NCBI RefSeq assembly: GCF_001306135.1
Contig: NZ_LGKP01000037.1
Span: 1-54,008 of the forward strand
DNA: 54,008 bases
Reading direction: 5' to 3'
Source: Herpetosiphon geysericola
GTDB lineage: Bacteria > Chloroflexota > Chloroflexia > Chloroflexales > Herpetosiphonaceae
Positions 25,801 through 35,700 of this stretch are shown one piece after another. Each line of letters starts with the position of its first letter. The first letter of the stretch is position 1. Both the position numbers and the translations under genes were made by a program. The notes below the pieces were generated by a model. The model saw nothing but the letters and a program-made list of their open reading frames with translations, was not told the origin of the DNA and did not search any database.

Positions 25801-27249
25801 ACGTTCGCGTGTCAGGCTGCGCTGATCGACGAGGTAGACCTCTTGAAAGCGGGTGTCCTTCGCCCAACGTTTGCTTTCTGCTTTTTCAGCCGACCCGAAC
25901 GGCAGCGGTTCTTTCCAAAAGGCACGGAGACTTAATGTCGCCGTAATCGCACTTGAGAGATCATAGTCGAGGAAGAGATAGATGTGGAGGTCGGGCCAGC
26001 GTGGCATCAGCGCACTCCCACCCGCGTTAGGAATCGTCCCTGTCAGGTTGTGCGCTAAGGCTCGGGCGCGATGCGGATAGATGGTTCGCTTTGCCCGTAA
26101 CGAGGGGCTACGGTTAAAGATGTTATCCGCGTCTGATACTTGGGCAAGAACGGAGATATCCGCAACCGCGTCTCGGAGCAGTTTGGCTCCCCCTTTTGAG
26201 AGACCCACAACCCGCGAAAGGTGGCCTGTGGCTTCGGCGGTTGGCCAGCAATGCAGCGGGCTGTTAGCCACCGCGCCGGTTCTATCTTTCCATGGATAGC
26301 CAAGAAACTCACATCCATTACAGGTGTTGGTCACATGCCACGGGAGCTGATCCCATGGTGTCTGAAGAACCATGGGGAGTTCTTCGTGAAAAAAGCGGCG
26401 GAGCCGTGGCGCGAATGCATCAAACGGCGCGATCTCAATGTCGTCTTCAAGCGCTGAGGCCAACACGTCCGGCGATGCTTGCTGTCCTTTTTTCTGGTAC
26501 TCATAAAAGACGCGCTGGATCCGGGAGGCTTCATAGGAGCCAGGCCAGACCGCTGGGGCGGCAATGACTACATAGTCCTGATCCCATCCATGATCTTTGA
26601 GCCATGCAGCCAGAGTAATCGAGTAATAGACAACCTCGGCAAAGTAGTGGGCACCCGGTTCGGCTGCTAATTTGATATCGATCACACGCAGGCGCAACCG
26701 ATCATCGGTTGCCTCAAGGGTCACGACATCCCCATTCGGCTGGACAGCTTGCAGCGTTGGGATCTGACCACGATCGGGTTGGATCGTCTCCCAAGCCGCA
26801 GGATGGCGCGCTGGTGGAAGCACTTGAATCAGATCGGGCAAAGCGTTTCCCACATCCAGCGGCATCCCAAAGCGATCGTGCAGGGATGAAAGCCCAACGG
26901 CATCCTTGAAGGTTTGGGTTGCCGCATCGTACTGACCCTCAACAATGAATTGATATGGTTTGAGGTGCGGTAATACGGTAGGAAGCGGCAACGCTGCTGG
27001 CCGATTGTTGGTCATCGTCGCACTGACGTGCACTGCATCCTTCCCAAAGACCGATGCGAGTTCGCTGACTTTTTCGTCTTGCCATGTATAGCCCATGGCA
27101 CCAACTAAACCTAAGCCAGCGCGTGCTTGTTGCCGTTCGGGCATGCCATAGGTCTTCCGCTCTGCATCAGAATACAGATTCAAGAGAAGCTGGCGCTGAC
27201 AGGTGTTTCGCAAATAGAGCGAGAGTGCTTTTTTCTTTAACGATGGCAT
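22846..27249 (-). CDS. Dna2-like protein: Fe-S RecB-family nuclease fused to SF1 helicase, 1467 aa
   Basis: The N-terminal part carries a Cas4/RecB-type nuclease: a D-x-K core at Asp191 and Lys193 (LRVIDIKLA) followed by AEVVYYSITLAAWL. Four cysteines are spaced like the Cas4/AddB/Dna2 iron-sulfur cluster (Cys17; Cys310-x2-Cys313; Cys334). A long helical middle follows. The C-terminus is an SF1B Upf1/Dna2-like helicase: Walker A GPPGTGKSQ (about 972), DEAS box ILIDEASQL (about 1126), GDDKQLPP, INYRSCQTLV, and VERFQGQQRDVIIASF with NVMASRARAKLIVL. The frame is open up to 27582, but the ATG at 27249, one base after the methyltransferase stop, is the sensible start. Probably a DNA-degrading partner of that methyltransferase. 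Confidence 0.85.
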   Translation of the reverse strand: MPSLKKKALSLYLRNTCQRQLLLNLYSDAERKTYGMPERQQARAGLGLVGAMGYTWQDEKVSELASVFGKDAVHVSATMTNNRPAALPLPTVLPHLKPYQFIVEGQYDAATQTFKDAVGLSSLHDRFGMPLDVGNALPDLIQVLPPARHPAAWETIQPDRGQIPTLQAVQPNGDVVTLEATDDRLRLRVIDIKLAAEPGAHYFAEVVYYSITLAAWLKDHGWDQDYVVIAAPAVWPGSYEASRIQRVFYEYQKKGQQASPDVLASALEDDIEIAPFDAFAPRLRRFFHEELPMVLQTPWDQLPWHVTNTCNGCEFLGYPWKDRTGAVANSPLHCWPTAEATGHLSRVVGLSKGGAKLLRDAVADISVLAQVSDADNIFNRSPSLRAKRTIYPHRARALAHNLTGTIPNAGGSALMPRWPDLHIYLFLDYDLSSAITATLSLRAFWKEPLPFGSAEKAESKRWAKDTRFQEVYLVDQRSLTREREELLKFLRALHAIMNDVKQQDDHDCTANRRGDPSKPEKQTRSTYQIYLWDEAQRKQLTRIVGRHLDAILADPKLRNLAWLFPPPELLSHAEEASYKSSFTVVSSVVQNTVAVPVPHHYTLLDVARTYHPPSVGEISVHPLYREPLSDLIPGERIHEMWTRRGDYTQTLRTIEETTAKKLNALAFVVAQLEKDLKPLLNHAAAPPLVKKPPQLTSLPFQSLLWYEYTRLNQAMAELDDHTLRTMPAHEREARFKSAHLLQRLDGAAKNTAYALLQKTAPQTLDRITDLFIYTLNPDSYAFNVRPPALGYALSPRHNPAFLNTPAYPLTSSHGINVYANGTIAEAGLTKVSVEAIDRVNGLIALKPAFTNCVMPLEQAGAIDFSTDMMLDPVGDDYLSRKLSLTLQGIGHPATAGDHAEAAFALGRSTPSSAASTPETPAAEFLWQAARLATQTIARDVDSVQAQLQMHEPLNDSQWAAWRAALTQRLALIWGPPGTGKSQTLRAIIAGAVLSAQKQQHPLRILIASNTYTAIDNVLLGLDTVLQTIFGTNAAKACRLYRLHSQYSEPPAELVTHPAITPIPVKKTQSSSEVQALQALLDAPTGIVIVAGPPQQLHNLAIATDKKSKSPPVQIKHTQKRWFDLILIDEASQLGVAEATLIVSKAATNAAFILAGDDKQLPPIHPATPPEGLEYLVGSVYNYVRHYHNVDPLPLQINYRSCQTLVDFTKQVGYDPGLSAFHSNLRLSILPPGLPVERPPLWPNDLYWTPDWLRVLNPADPAVCFIYEDDVAGQANAFEADAVTALLWLLYGRLDQQLTGEYQGTTERALSGQTYDEKRFWERAVGVVTPHRAQMSSIVSRLHTIFPEHNPTAIWNAVDTVERFQGQQRDVIIASFGLGDADLIRSEDEFLYSLNRFNVMASRARAKLIVLLTRSLVDHLADDSDVLEESRLLKNYAESFCQLSTSLTLGYRENGIDILRSGILRTRA

Positions 27250-27250
27250 C

Positions 27251-28438
27251 TTAGTCTGCTTTCTGTGATACATGGTCGAGCACGAGATCAATGCCAATCG
27301 CGTGACGGCCAAGGGTTTGTGCAACGCTAAGGGTGGTGCCACTGCCCATAAATGGATCGAGCACGGTGCCAGCCGTAAACGCGGCATTGCAATCGCACTT
27401 CGTCCATCCAACCGCGCGTTTGGGCCCAAAAGTAAACTCACGAAAGTAGCCGCCGAGGACTTCTTTTGCATGTGCCGCCAATTGCTGGACACGCGCAGCA
27501 TTGCGACCCGCGCCCTTTTGAATCTGTTTGCCTTTTCCAGCGTCGGAGATGCCGACCGCCCGAATTGCAGCAAGGTGTTCATCAGTTAACCCGTGCTCGT
27601 GAAATAATTCCATTGCCCGGATGGCTTGGGGTCGTGCGGGATCAAGGTCTGCCGTCGGCTCTAGCGTGCGAAGATGCGGACGCTGACAGCTAGGACAGAT
27701 GCGTTCTGGGCAGGCAAGGAGAATAGCGCGATGGGCTAACTCAGGCGGAAAGGGAGCAAGATGCTCACTCTTACTTCGGGTGGGATACAATTCCCACAAA
27801 TCGTCAGGAATCGTTGCTGCAGCACCGTCCCACACATCGCCGGGGTTTGCCGCTTTGCCCCGATCAGCCGCTAATGCATAGAGATCAAAATAAATGTCGC
27901 GGGCATTGCGTGCCCGCGTGAGATGAAAGACCGATTCATGCCGTGATGCGAGGCGATAGGAAACGGGTTCCGGACGACCCACGGATTTTGCCCAGACAAT
28001 ATGATTCACAATATTCCATCCCGCTGCACGTGCACCGATCTCGAACATGGCTGGTATCCCGACAAGGAAGCCGTCTTTATAACTATCGCCTAGATTGAGA
28101 AAGAGCGATCCGTGGGGGCGAAGCAGACGAATCCAACCCGCTAAAATAGCTATTAAGGCCGTAATATACGCCTCGGGGGTTGCCTCCTGGCCCAGTTGAT
28201 CAGGATGGCCATAGTCGCGACGTTGCCAGTAGGGCGGCGAGGTAACAATAACATCCACACTGCTATTCGGGAGAAACGACAAATCACGGGCATCGCCTTG
28301 ATAGATGGTCGTCGTGGTTGACTGTGCAGGAGTACGTGCTCCCGGATGCTGTTCTGGTGTATAAGCGTCACTTGGGAGAAGCAGAGCTTCTTCAAGGAGT
28401 GGAGATTGAAGGAGCGTATCATTTTCTCGTGCGTGCAT
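27251..28438 (-). CDS. Beta-class DNA methyltransferase (m4C or m6A), 395 aa
   Basis: Cytoplasmic SAM-dependent DNA methyltransferase. Catalytic motif IV TSPPYW (Ser67-Tyr70) precedes the SAM motif I VLDPFMGSGTT near the C-terminus, the beta-class order. SPPY favours N4-cytosine methylation but does not prove it. A zinc-knuckle-like set (CPERICPSC and later CDC) lies before motif I, as in related enzymes. GAGG precedes the ATG. Its stop is one base before the start of the Dna2-like gene, giving a two-gene operon. It presumably protects self DNA from the nuclease-helicase. The target site is unknown. Confidence 0.88.
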   Translation of the reverse strand: MHARENDTLLQSPLLEEALLLPSDAYTPEQHPGARTPAQSTTTTIYQGDARDLSFLPNSSVDVIVTSPPYWQRRDYGHPDQLGQEATPEAYITALIAILAGWIRLLRPHGSLFLNLGDSYKDGFLVGIPAMFEIGARAAGWNIVNHIVWAKSVGRPEPVSYRLASRHESVFHLTRARNARDIYFDLYALAADRGKAANPGDVWDGAAATIPDDLWELYPTRSKSEHLAPFPPELAHRAILLACPERICPSCQRPHLRTLEPTADLDPARPQAIRAMELFHEHGLTDEHLAAIRAVGISDAGKGKQIQKGAGRNAARVQQLAAHAKEVLGGYFREFTFGPKRAVGWTKCDCNAAFTAGTVLDPFMGSGTTLSVAQTLGRHAIGIDLVLDHVSQKAD

Positions 28439-29018
28439 AGGAAGCCTCGATAACAGAATGGATCAACCAGTCGTAGAAGGACATTGTTTGCGCATTGGAG
28501 CGCGCTCAGGAAAGGAGCCAATGAGAAAGGTCGCTCGCGGTCGCTTACCGATATGATGGTATCTCGCCACAGTATATCATTTTCTCATATGATGAGTACG
28601 ATGAGCGTACTAAAATACGCTCAGGACTTGCATCAGGTGCGGTACAGATGGAATTGTACTAAATAGTATCAAGATGGATATTACACTAGGCAGCAGCTGC
28701 TATCAAGAAAGAGATGTAGAGAAGGTGTTTATATGGATGGCCATATAGCCCGATATATGCTTGTTATGCGGTCATTCCATTTACCCTAGTTTTGGTACGT
28801 ATGTTGACCTGCGCTGCAAGGCCGATTGTATCGCACCTGCATTGTTATAGAATGAATGTTCTTTTTAAGATGCGTTTCTAGCGAAAATATGATAGACTCT
28901 GCTATGATCCGCCTACTGCGCGTTACACCATTTTTAGATCATGATCGTTATTGTAGGTCACCCCTAACAGACCTCGATCATTATGCCTACATCATACTAG
29001 GATGAGGATTATTGCCCC
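28439..29018. other. Divergent promoter region between two modification systems
   Basis: About 580 bp between the methyltransferase (minus) and hsdM (plus). It contains an inverted repeat GAGCGTA/TACGCTC near 28602-28621 and several AT-rich blocks. Promoters for both operons must lie here, but I see no strong consensus pair. No gene is visible. Confidence 0.4.
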
Positions 29019-31520
29019 ATGGCTTTAAAGAAATCGCACTTGTATCGTTCACTCTGGAGTAGCTGTGATGCACTACGGGGTGGCATGGATGCATCCCAAT
29101 ATAAAGATTATGTTCTGACCTTACTCTTTATGAAATATGTCTCCGATAAAACGGATAGCCTGATTGAGATTCCGACTGGAGGCAGCTTTGCGGATATGGT
29201 CAAGCTCAAGGGACAAAAAGATATTGGCGATCAGATCAACATTATTATTCGTCGATTGGCCGATGCGAATGGACTGCGTGGCGTAATTGATATTGCTGAT
29301 TTTAATGATGAGACCAAGCTGGGAAGTGGGAAGGAGATGCAGGACAAGCTCTCCAAACTCATCGGCATTTTTGAAGGGGTGGACTTGCGGGCGAATCGCG
29401 CCGATGGCGATGACTTGCTGGGTGATGCCTATGAGTATTTAATGCGCAACTTTGCCACAGAATCGGGCAAGAGCAAAGGGCAATTCTATACCCCTGCCGA
29501 AGTATCGCGCGTGATGGCCAAGTTGCTTGGAATAGGGGCTGATACCCGTCCCGACCACACGATCTATGATCCGACGTGCGGCTCCGGCTCGCTCTTGCTT
29601 AAAGTCGCCGATGAAGCTCCCAACGGGATCTCGATTTATGGACAGGAAATGGATAATGCCACCTGGGCGTTGGCGCGAATGAATATGTTCTTGCATGGCT
29701 ATGCCACGCATGAGCTTCGCCGTGGTAACACCTTGGCGGCTCCCCAGTTCAAAGATGCCTATGGAAAGTTAATGACCTTTGACTTTGCCGTGTCGAATCC
29801 GCCCTTCTCGACCAAAGCATGGTCGAGTGGATTTGACCCACTTGCGGATGTCTTTGAACGCTTTGCCTATGGTGTTCCGCCCGAAAAGAATGGGGATTAT
29901 GCCTTCTTGCTGCATCTGATTAAATCGCTCAACAGCAGGGGCAAAGGGGCCATCATTTTGCCGCATGGGGTGTTATTTCGGGGCAATAAAGAAGGGGATA
30001 TTCGGCGCACCTTAATTCAGCAAGGCGTGATCAAAGGGATTATTGGGTTGCCCGCGAACTTGTTTTATGGCACGGGGATTCCTGCCTGCATTCTGGTGAT
30101 TGATAAAGCCCATGCCCATACCCGAACTGGTATTTTTATGATCGATGCCTCAAAAGGCTTTATCAAAGATGGCAATAAGAATCGGCTGCGGGCGCAGGAT
30201 ATCCATAAGATTGTGGATGTCTTTACCGCCTTGCGCGATATTCCAGGCTATTCCCGCATGGTTCCGGTGAGCGAAATTGCTTGCAAAACAACTAATAATT
30301 ACAATTTGAATATTCCGCGTTATATCGATGCGAACGAACTCGAGGATCTGCACGATCTGGATGCCCACTTAAATGGTGGCATCCCTAACCGCGATCTGGA
30401 TGCCTTAGCACCTTACTGGCGTGAGTTTCCGAGCCTACGCAATGCCTTGTTTCAACCCGTGCGGCCTGACTATTCCCAACCCATCGTTGCGCCCCAGCAG
30501 GTCAAAGCCACAGTCTTGGCCCATCCTGAGTTTCAGCGTTATCACCAGTCGGTGTTGGATGTCTTTACGGCATGGAAAGCGGCTCATGCTGCACAGTTAC
30601 GGGGCCTTCGGCAAGCGATCCATCCGAAAGCCGTGATCCACGCCCTCTCGGAAGATTTATTAGCCAATTTTTCCACGGTTAAGCTCTTGGATCGCTATGC
30701 GACTTATCAACGACTGATGGACTATTGGGAATCGGTGATGCAGGATGATGTCTATCTGATTGCTGCCGATGGATGGGTGCAGGCAGCGAGTCCGCGCGGG
30801 ATTATCGACGATGCTGCTAAGGGGATTCGCGAAACGCCGGATCTCGTAGTTGGGGGCAAGAAGTATAAGGTGGATCTGATTCCCCCAGCGCTCATCATTG
30901 CGCGGTATTGTCAAAAAGAACAGGCTGCATTGACGAAGGCACAAACCACGGCGGAAGCTGCTGCGAGTGAGCTTGAGGCATTTCTTGAGGAATACACGAG
31001 TGAGGAGGGCTTGCTGGCCGATGCGCTGAATGAAAAAGGGAGATTAACCCGCATTAGTATCAAGGATCGGCTAAAAGCATTACGGGCTGATGGGCATCAA
31101 TTGCCGTTCGGACGTGATCCCGAGGAGGAGGCTGAAATTGCGGCGCTCAAAGAGGGATTGTTCTTGTTTGATCGGGATGCTGATGCGACGAAAGCCGTCA
31201 AAGAGGCGCAAATAGTGCTTGATAGAGCAGTATTGGAGCGCTATGAGATGCTGGCGCGGGAGGAAGCCGCGATTCAAGCATTGGTTGTGGATGATAAGTG
31301 GATGGCGACGATTCAAGCGATGATTGTCGATCAGTATGTTGCAGCAGAACTGGCGACGATCACCAGCGAAGTCCAACGAGTGATGCAGCAGTTTGCCCAG
31401 CGTATGAAGGAGCTTGACGAACGCTATGCCCATCCATTATCCACGCTGGAGCAGGATGTAGCAGTATTGAGTGATCGCGTGGCTGCGCATTTGAAACGCA
31501 TGGGCTTGCAGTGGGAGTGA
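29019..31520 (+). CDS. hsdM: Type I restriction-modification methylase HsdM, 833 aa
   Basis: N6-adenine methyltransferase subunit of a type I system. The N-terminal helical HsdM domain (LYRSLWSSCDALRGGMDASQYKDYVLTLLFMKYVSDK) precedes the SAM motif DPTCGSGSLL (184-193) and catalytic NPPF (260-263). Typical HsdM proteins are about 500-550 residues. Here about 280 extra residues form a coiled-coil-rich C-terminus (LTKAQTTAEAAASELEAFLEEY, RVMQQFAQRMKELDERY), as in longer HsdM variants. hsdS starts 3 nt after its stop. It is first in the operon hsdM-hsdS-hsdR-peptidase. Confidence 0.95.
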   Translation: MALKKSHLYRSLWSSCDALRGGMDASQYKDYVLTLLFMKYVSDKTDSLIEIPTGGSFADMVKLKGQKDIGDQINIIIRRLADANGLRGVIDIADFNDETKLGSGKEMQDKLSKLIGIFEGVDLRANRADGDDLLGDAYEYLMRNFATESGKSKGQFYTPAEVSRVMAKLLGIGADTRPDHTIYDPTCGSGSLLLKVADEAPNGISIYGQEMDNATWALARMNMFLHGYATHELRRGNTLAAPQFKDAYGKLMTFDFAVSNPPFSTKAWSSGFDPLADVFERFAYGVPPEKNGDYAFLLHLIKSLNSRGKGAIILPHGVLFRGNKEGDIRRTLIQQGVIKGIIGLPANLFYGTGIPACILVIDKAHAHTRTGIFMIDASKGFIKDGNKNRLRAQDIHKIVDVFTALRDIPGYSRMVPVSEIACKTTNNYNLNIPRYIDANELEDLHDLDAHLNGGIPNRDLDALAPYWREFPSLRNALFQPVRPDYSQPIVAPQQVKATVLAHPEFQRYHQSVLDVFTAWKAAHAAQLRGLRQAIHPKAVIHALSEDLLANFSTVKLLDRYATYQRLMDYWESVMQDDVYLIAADGWVQAASPRGIIDDAAKGIRETPDLVVGGKKYKVDLIPPALIIARYCQKEQAALTKAQTTAEAAASELEAFLEEYTSEEGLLADALNEKGRLTRISIKDRLKALRADGHQLPFGRDPEEEAEIAALKEGLFLFDRDADATKAVKEAQIVLDRAVLERYEMLAREEAAIQALVVDDKWMATIQAMIVDQYVAAELATITSEVQRVMQQFAQRMKELDERYAHPLSTLEQDVAVLSDRVAAHLKRMGLQWE

Positions 31521-31522
31521 TA

Positions 31523-32764
31523 ATGGCGATGCTGAATCCAACGACTGAATCAGGGACTGATGCCGTTCCGGCAGGGTATAAACGCACCGAGGTGGGGATT
31601 ATTCCCGAAGATTGGCCTGTTGTTCAATTAGGTGATTTGGCGACTTTTATAACCGGACCTTTTGGTAGTGCAATCCATAAGTCGGACTATATCGATTATG
31701 GGATTCCTTTAATTAACCCCATGCATATTATTGAGGGATCTATTGTACCTTCATCAAATATGTCTATCAGCAGCGAGGCAGCAAAAAACTTAGTTAGTTT
31801 TCATTTACGGTTTGGCGACGTTATTATTGGTAGACGTGGTGATATGGGTCGTTGTGCGGTGGTACAAAAGGAAAATGTTGGATGGATTTGTGGAACGGGA
31901 TCATTAATTATTCGCTGTTTTAAGGATGTATCTCCTAGTTTTATTCAAAGAATATTGTCAAGTCCACAGGCTATAGCAGCTATAGAAGATACCTCTGTGG
32001 GTTCGACGATGATCAATCTTAATCAAAATACACTTAAATTACTTTCTATCCAATATCCTCCCTACCAAGAACAACGAGCGATAGCCGAAGCTCTATCTGA
32101 TACCGATGCCCTCATTACGGCATTGGATCGCCTGATTGCGAAGAAGCGAGCCATCAAACAGGCGACGATGCAGCAGTTGCTTACAGGGAAAACACGCTTG
32201 CCTGGGTTTGATGGCGAGTGGCATACTAAACATTTAGGTGATATCTTGTCAATCAAGAAAGGACAGCTTATCACCGAATCTTCTATATCGCATGGTTCTA
32301 TCCCTGTTGTTGCAGGTGGAAAGAAGCCTGCATATTTTCATAATCGGGCAAATCGTTTTGGTAAAACGATAACAATCAGTGCTTCCGGTGCTAATGCAGG
32401 GTATATACACTTTTATGACATTCCAATTTATGCATCCGATTGCCTAACGATTAGTGAGGGGGTAAGCTATTGTCTAGAATTTATCTATTACCAATTACTC
32501 AATCAACAACAGATAATTTATGATTCGCAAACGGGTGGAGCACAACCCCATATTTATTCTGGACATTTGAGTTCTCTTACATTTGTACTCCCCTTACTTG
32601 ACGAACAACGTGCGATTGCTACGGTTTTATCAGATATGGATGCTGAACTGTATGCCCTTGAGCAACGACGTGCGAAAACCATCCAGATCAAACAAGGCAT
32701 GATGCAGCAATTACTCACCGGACGGATTCGTTTGCGTGCGCCATTGGCTGAGGAGGATGCATGA
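31523..32764 (+). CDS. hsdS: Type I specificity subunit HsdS, 413 aa
   Basis: DNA-recognition subunit with two target-recognition domains. Each is followed by the conserved helical repeat: QEQRAIAEALSDTDALITALDRL...QATMQQLLTGKTRLPGF (about residues 180-235) and DEQRAIATVLSDMDAELYALE...QGMMQQLLTGRIRL (about 360-405). The second recognition domain lies between the repeats. The ATG at 31523 is preceded by GGGAG and is preferred to the GTG at 31511. Its stop overlaps the hsdR start (ATGA). The recognition sequence cannot be predicted from sequence. Confidence 0.93.
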   Translation: MAMLNPTTESGTDAVPAGYKRTEVGIIPEDWPVVQLGDLATFITGPFGSAIHKSDYIDYGIPLINPMHIIEGSIVPSSNMSISSEAAKNLVSFHLRFGDVIIGRRGDMGRCAVVQKENVGWICGTGSLIIRCFKDVSPSFIQRILSSPQAIAAIEDTSVGSTMINLNQNTLKLLSIQYPPYQEQRAIAEALSDTDALITALDRLIAKKRAIKQATMQQLLTGKTRLPGFDGEWHTKHLGDILSIKKGQLITESSISHGSIPVVAGGKKPAYFHNRANRFGKTITISASGANAGYIHFYDIPIYASDCLTISEGVSYCLEFIYYQLLNQQQIIYDSQTGGAQPHIYSGHLSSLTFVLPLLDEQRAIATVLSDMDAELYALEQRRAKTIQIKQGMMQQLLTGRIRLRAPLAEEDA

Positions 32765-35700
32765 CGAGTGTCGGCGAAAAGGAACGTGCTACCCAAGAGA
32801 CGGTGATTGAATGGTTCACCGACACCCTTGGCTATCGCTATCTTGGGTTCTGGAAAGAGCGCCCTAACAATCGCAACATCGAAGAATCCTATCTTTCGGC
32901 ATGGCTGGAATCGCGGGGATACGACGCGGCGATCATCACCAAAGTCATCCGAAAAGTCACCGATGCCGCAACGCTGGGCGGGACGAAAACCCTCTATGAT
33001 GCCAATCGGGCAGTCTATGATCTGTTGCGCTATGGGGTTAAGATCCAGCCTTCATTGGGCGAACCCTACCAGACGGTGTGGCTCGTCGATTGGGAGACTC
33101 CAGCGGCCAATGATTTTGGGATTGCTGAAGAAGTCACGGTGGCCGGAGTGCATGGGAAACGTCCTGATCTGGTGCTCTATCTGAATGGGATTGCGGTTGG
33201 GGTCATCGAATTAAAACGCTCAACCGTCTCGGTCAGCGAAGGTATTCGGCAGAACCTCGACAGTCAACGCAAAGAGTTTATTCGCCCCTTTTATACGACC
33301 GTGCAGTTGGTGATGGCGGGCAATGCGACCGAAGGATTACGCTATGGGGTGATCGAAACGCCCGAAAAGTATTACCTCGAATGGAAAGAAGACAACAATT
33401 CCATTCCCTCGCCCTTGTTGCGTGGACTCAGCCAAGTGTGTTCCAAACCACGGCTGCTTGAACTCATCCATGACTTTATGGTCTTTGATAGCGGCACGAA
33501 AAAGACCTGTCGGCATAATCAATACTTTGGCGTGAACGCGGCCCAAACCCATATTCAGCGCCGTGAGGGTGGGATCATCTGGCATACCCAAGGCAGCGGC
33601 AAAAGTCTCACGATGGTCTGGCTGGCTAAGTGGATTCGTGAGCATGTCCCGCAGAGTCGCGTGTTACTGATTACGGATCGCACCGAGCTTGATGAACAGA
33701 TTGAAGGCGTGTTCTTAGGAGTCCAAGAAACGATTCATCGCACGTCGAGCGGAGCCGATCTGGTGCAGGTCTTAGGGCGTGACGAGGAATGGTTGATCTG
33801 CTCGCTGATTCATAAGTTTGGCCGCAGCGACGAAGGCGATATTGATGGATTTTTGGAAGAGATTCGCCGCCATCTCCCCGCGCAATTTCAGCCACGCGGT
33901 GACATCGTGGTGTTCGTTGATGAATGTCACCGGACGCAATCCGGCAAACTCCACCACGCCATGAAAGCCCTCTTGCCGAATGCGATGTTAATTGGCTTTA
34001 CCGGAACCCCGTTGCTGAAGCGCGATAAGCAGACCAGTATTGAAGTCTTTGGCCCCTATATCCATACCTACAAATATAACGAGGCGGTGCGTGATGGGGT
34101 AGTGCTGGATTTGCGCTATGAGGCCCGCGATATTGACCAACGCCTGACGGCTCCCGCCAAGATTGATCAGTGGTTTGCCAGTAAAACCAGCGGGTTGACC
34201 GATGTTGCCAAAGCCCAGATCAAACGGCGGTGGGGCACGCTCCAACAGGTCTTGAGTAGCCGCGAACGGTTACAAATGATTGTGGCCGATATTCTGATGG
34301 ATATGGAAACGCGCGATCGGCTGAAGAGTGGTCACGGGAATGCGTTGCTGGTATCCAGTAGTATTTATTCAGCCTGCCGCTTGTATGAGTTTTTTCAAGC
34401 AACAGATTTAGCAGGCAAGTGTGCGATTATTACATCCTATAAACCGTCGCCTGCCGATATGAAGGGCGAGGAGAGCGGCGAAGGGTTGACCGAGAAACTG
34501 CGCCAGTATGCGATCTATTGTACGATGCTTGCGAAGCACTTTGACGAGCCAGCTGAAACGGCCATGTATAAAACCGCCCAGTTTGAGCGCGAAGTCAAGC
34601 ACCGCTTTATCCATCAACCGGGCCAGATGAAGCTCTTGATTGTTGTGGACAAACTCTTGACCGGATTTGATGCGCCACCTGCAACCTATTTATATATTGA
34701 TAAGCAGATGCGCGATCATGGGTTGTTTCAGGCTATTTGTCGGGTCAATCGGCTCGATGGCAACGATAAAGCCTATGGCTATATTATTGATTATAAAGAC
34801 CTGTTTCAATCCCTGGAACATTCCATTCGTGAGTATACCGGAGCCGCCCTTGATGGCTATGATGCCGCTGATGTCGCAGGCTTGCTCAAGGATCGTATCC
34901 AGATGGAGCGCGAGCGTCTTAATGAAGCCCGTGAGGCCGTGATGGCTTTGTGTGAGCCAGTCTTGGCCCCGCGTGATACGCCTGCCTATTTGGCCTATTT
35001 TTGTGGATCGAGTGATCAGCCTGCGCAGCTTAACGAGCGTGAGCCACGGCGGGTCTTGCTGTATAAGCTGGTGGCGACCCTCGTTCGGTCTTATGCGAAT
35101 CTCGCTAATGACATGGCTGCCGCAGGCTACAGCGCTGCCGAAACCCAAGCGATCAAAGCCGACGTGACCAAGTACGAAGCCATCCGTAGCGAAGTCAAGA
35201 TCGGAAGTGGCGACGCGGTGGATCTGAAGCGGTTTGAGCCAGCGATGCGTCACCTGATTGATACCTATATTCGGGCGGATGCGAGTGAAAAAGTATCGGC
35301 GTTTGAGGATATTCCGTTGGTGCAATTGATTGTGGAGCGCGGCGAGCAGGCCATTGACGCACTTCCCCCAGGAATTGCCACCAATCAGCAGGCGGTTGCG
35401 GAGACGATTGAGCAGAACGTGCGGCGGGTGATTCTTGATGAAATGGCGATCAACCCGCGCTATTACGAGCGCATGTCCGATCTGCTGGATGCACTGATTC
35501 AAGCCCGCAAACAACAAGCGCTGGACTATCAGGCATACCTTGCCAAGATGGTTGCCTTAACTCGTACTGTCATGCAGCCAGAAACCCAAACCACCTATCC
35601 TCCAACCATCACGAGTGGGGCACTGCGGGCTTTGTATGATACGTTGGAGGGGCAGCTTGGTGTAGCTCAGACCGATGGTGGTGAGGGGCAGGATGCCGCA

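Noticed and set aside
22846-28438. DISARM or BREX system
   Set aside because: A methyltransferase and helicase are present, but no DrmB/DUF1998, PLD nuclease, PglZ or BrxL-like gene is found.
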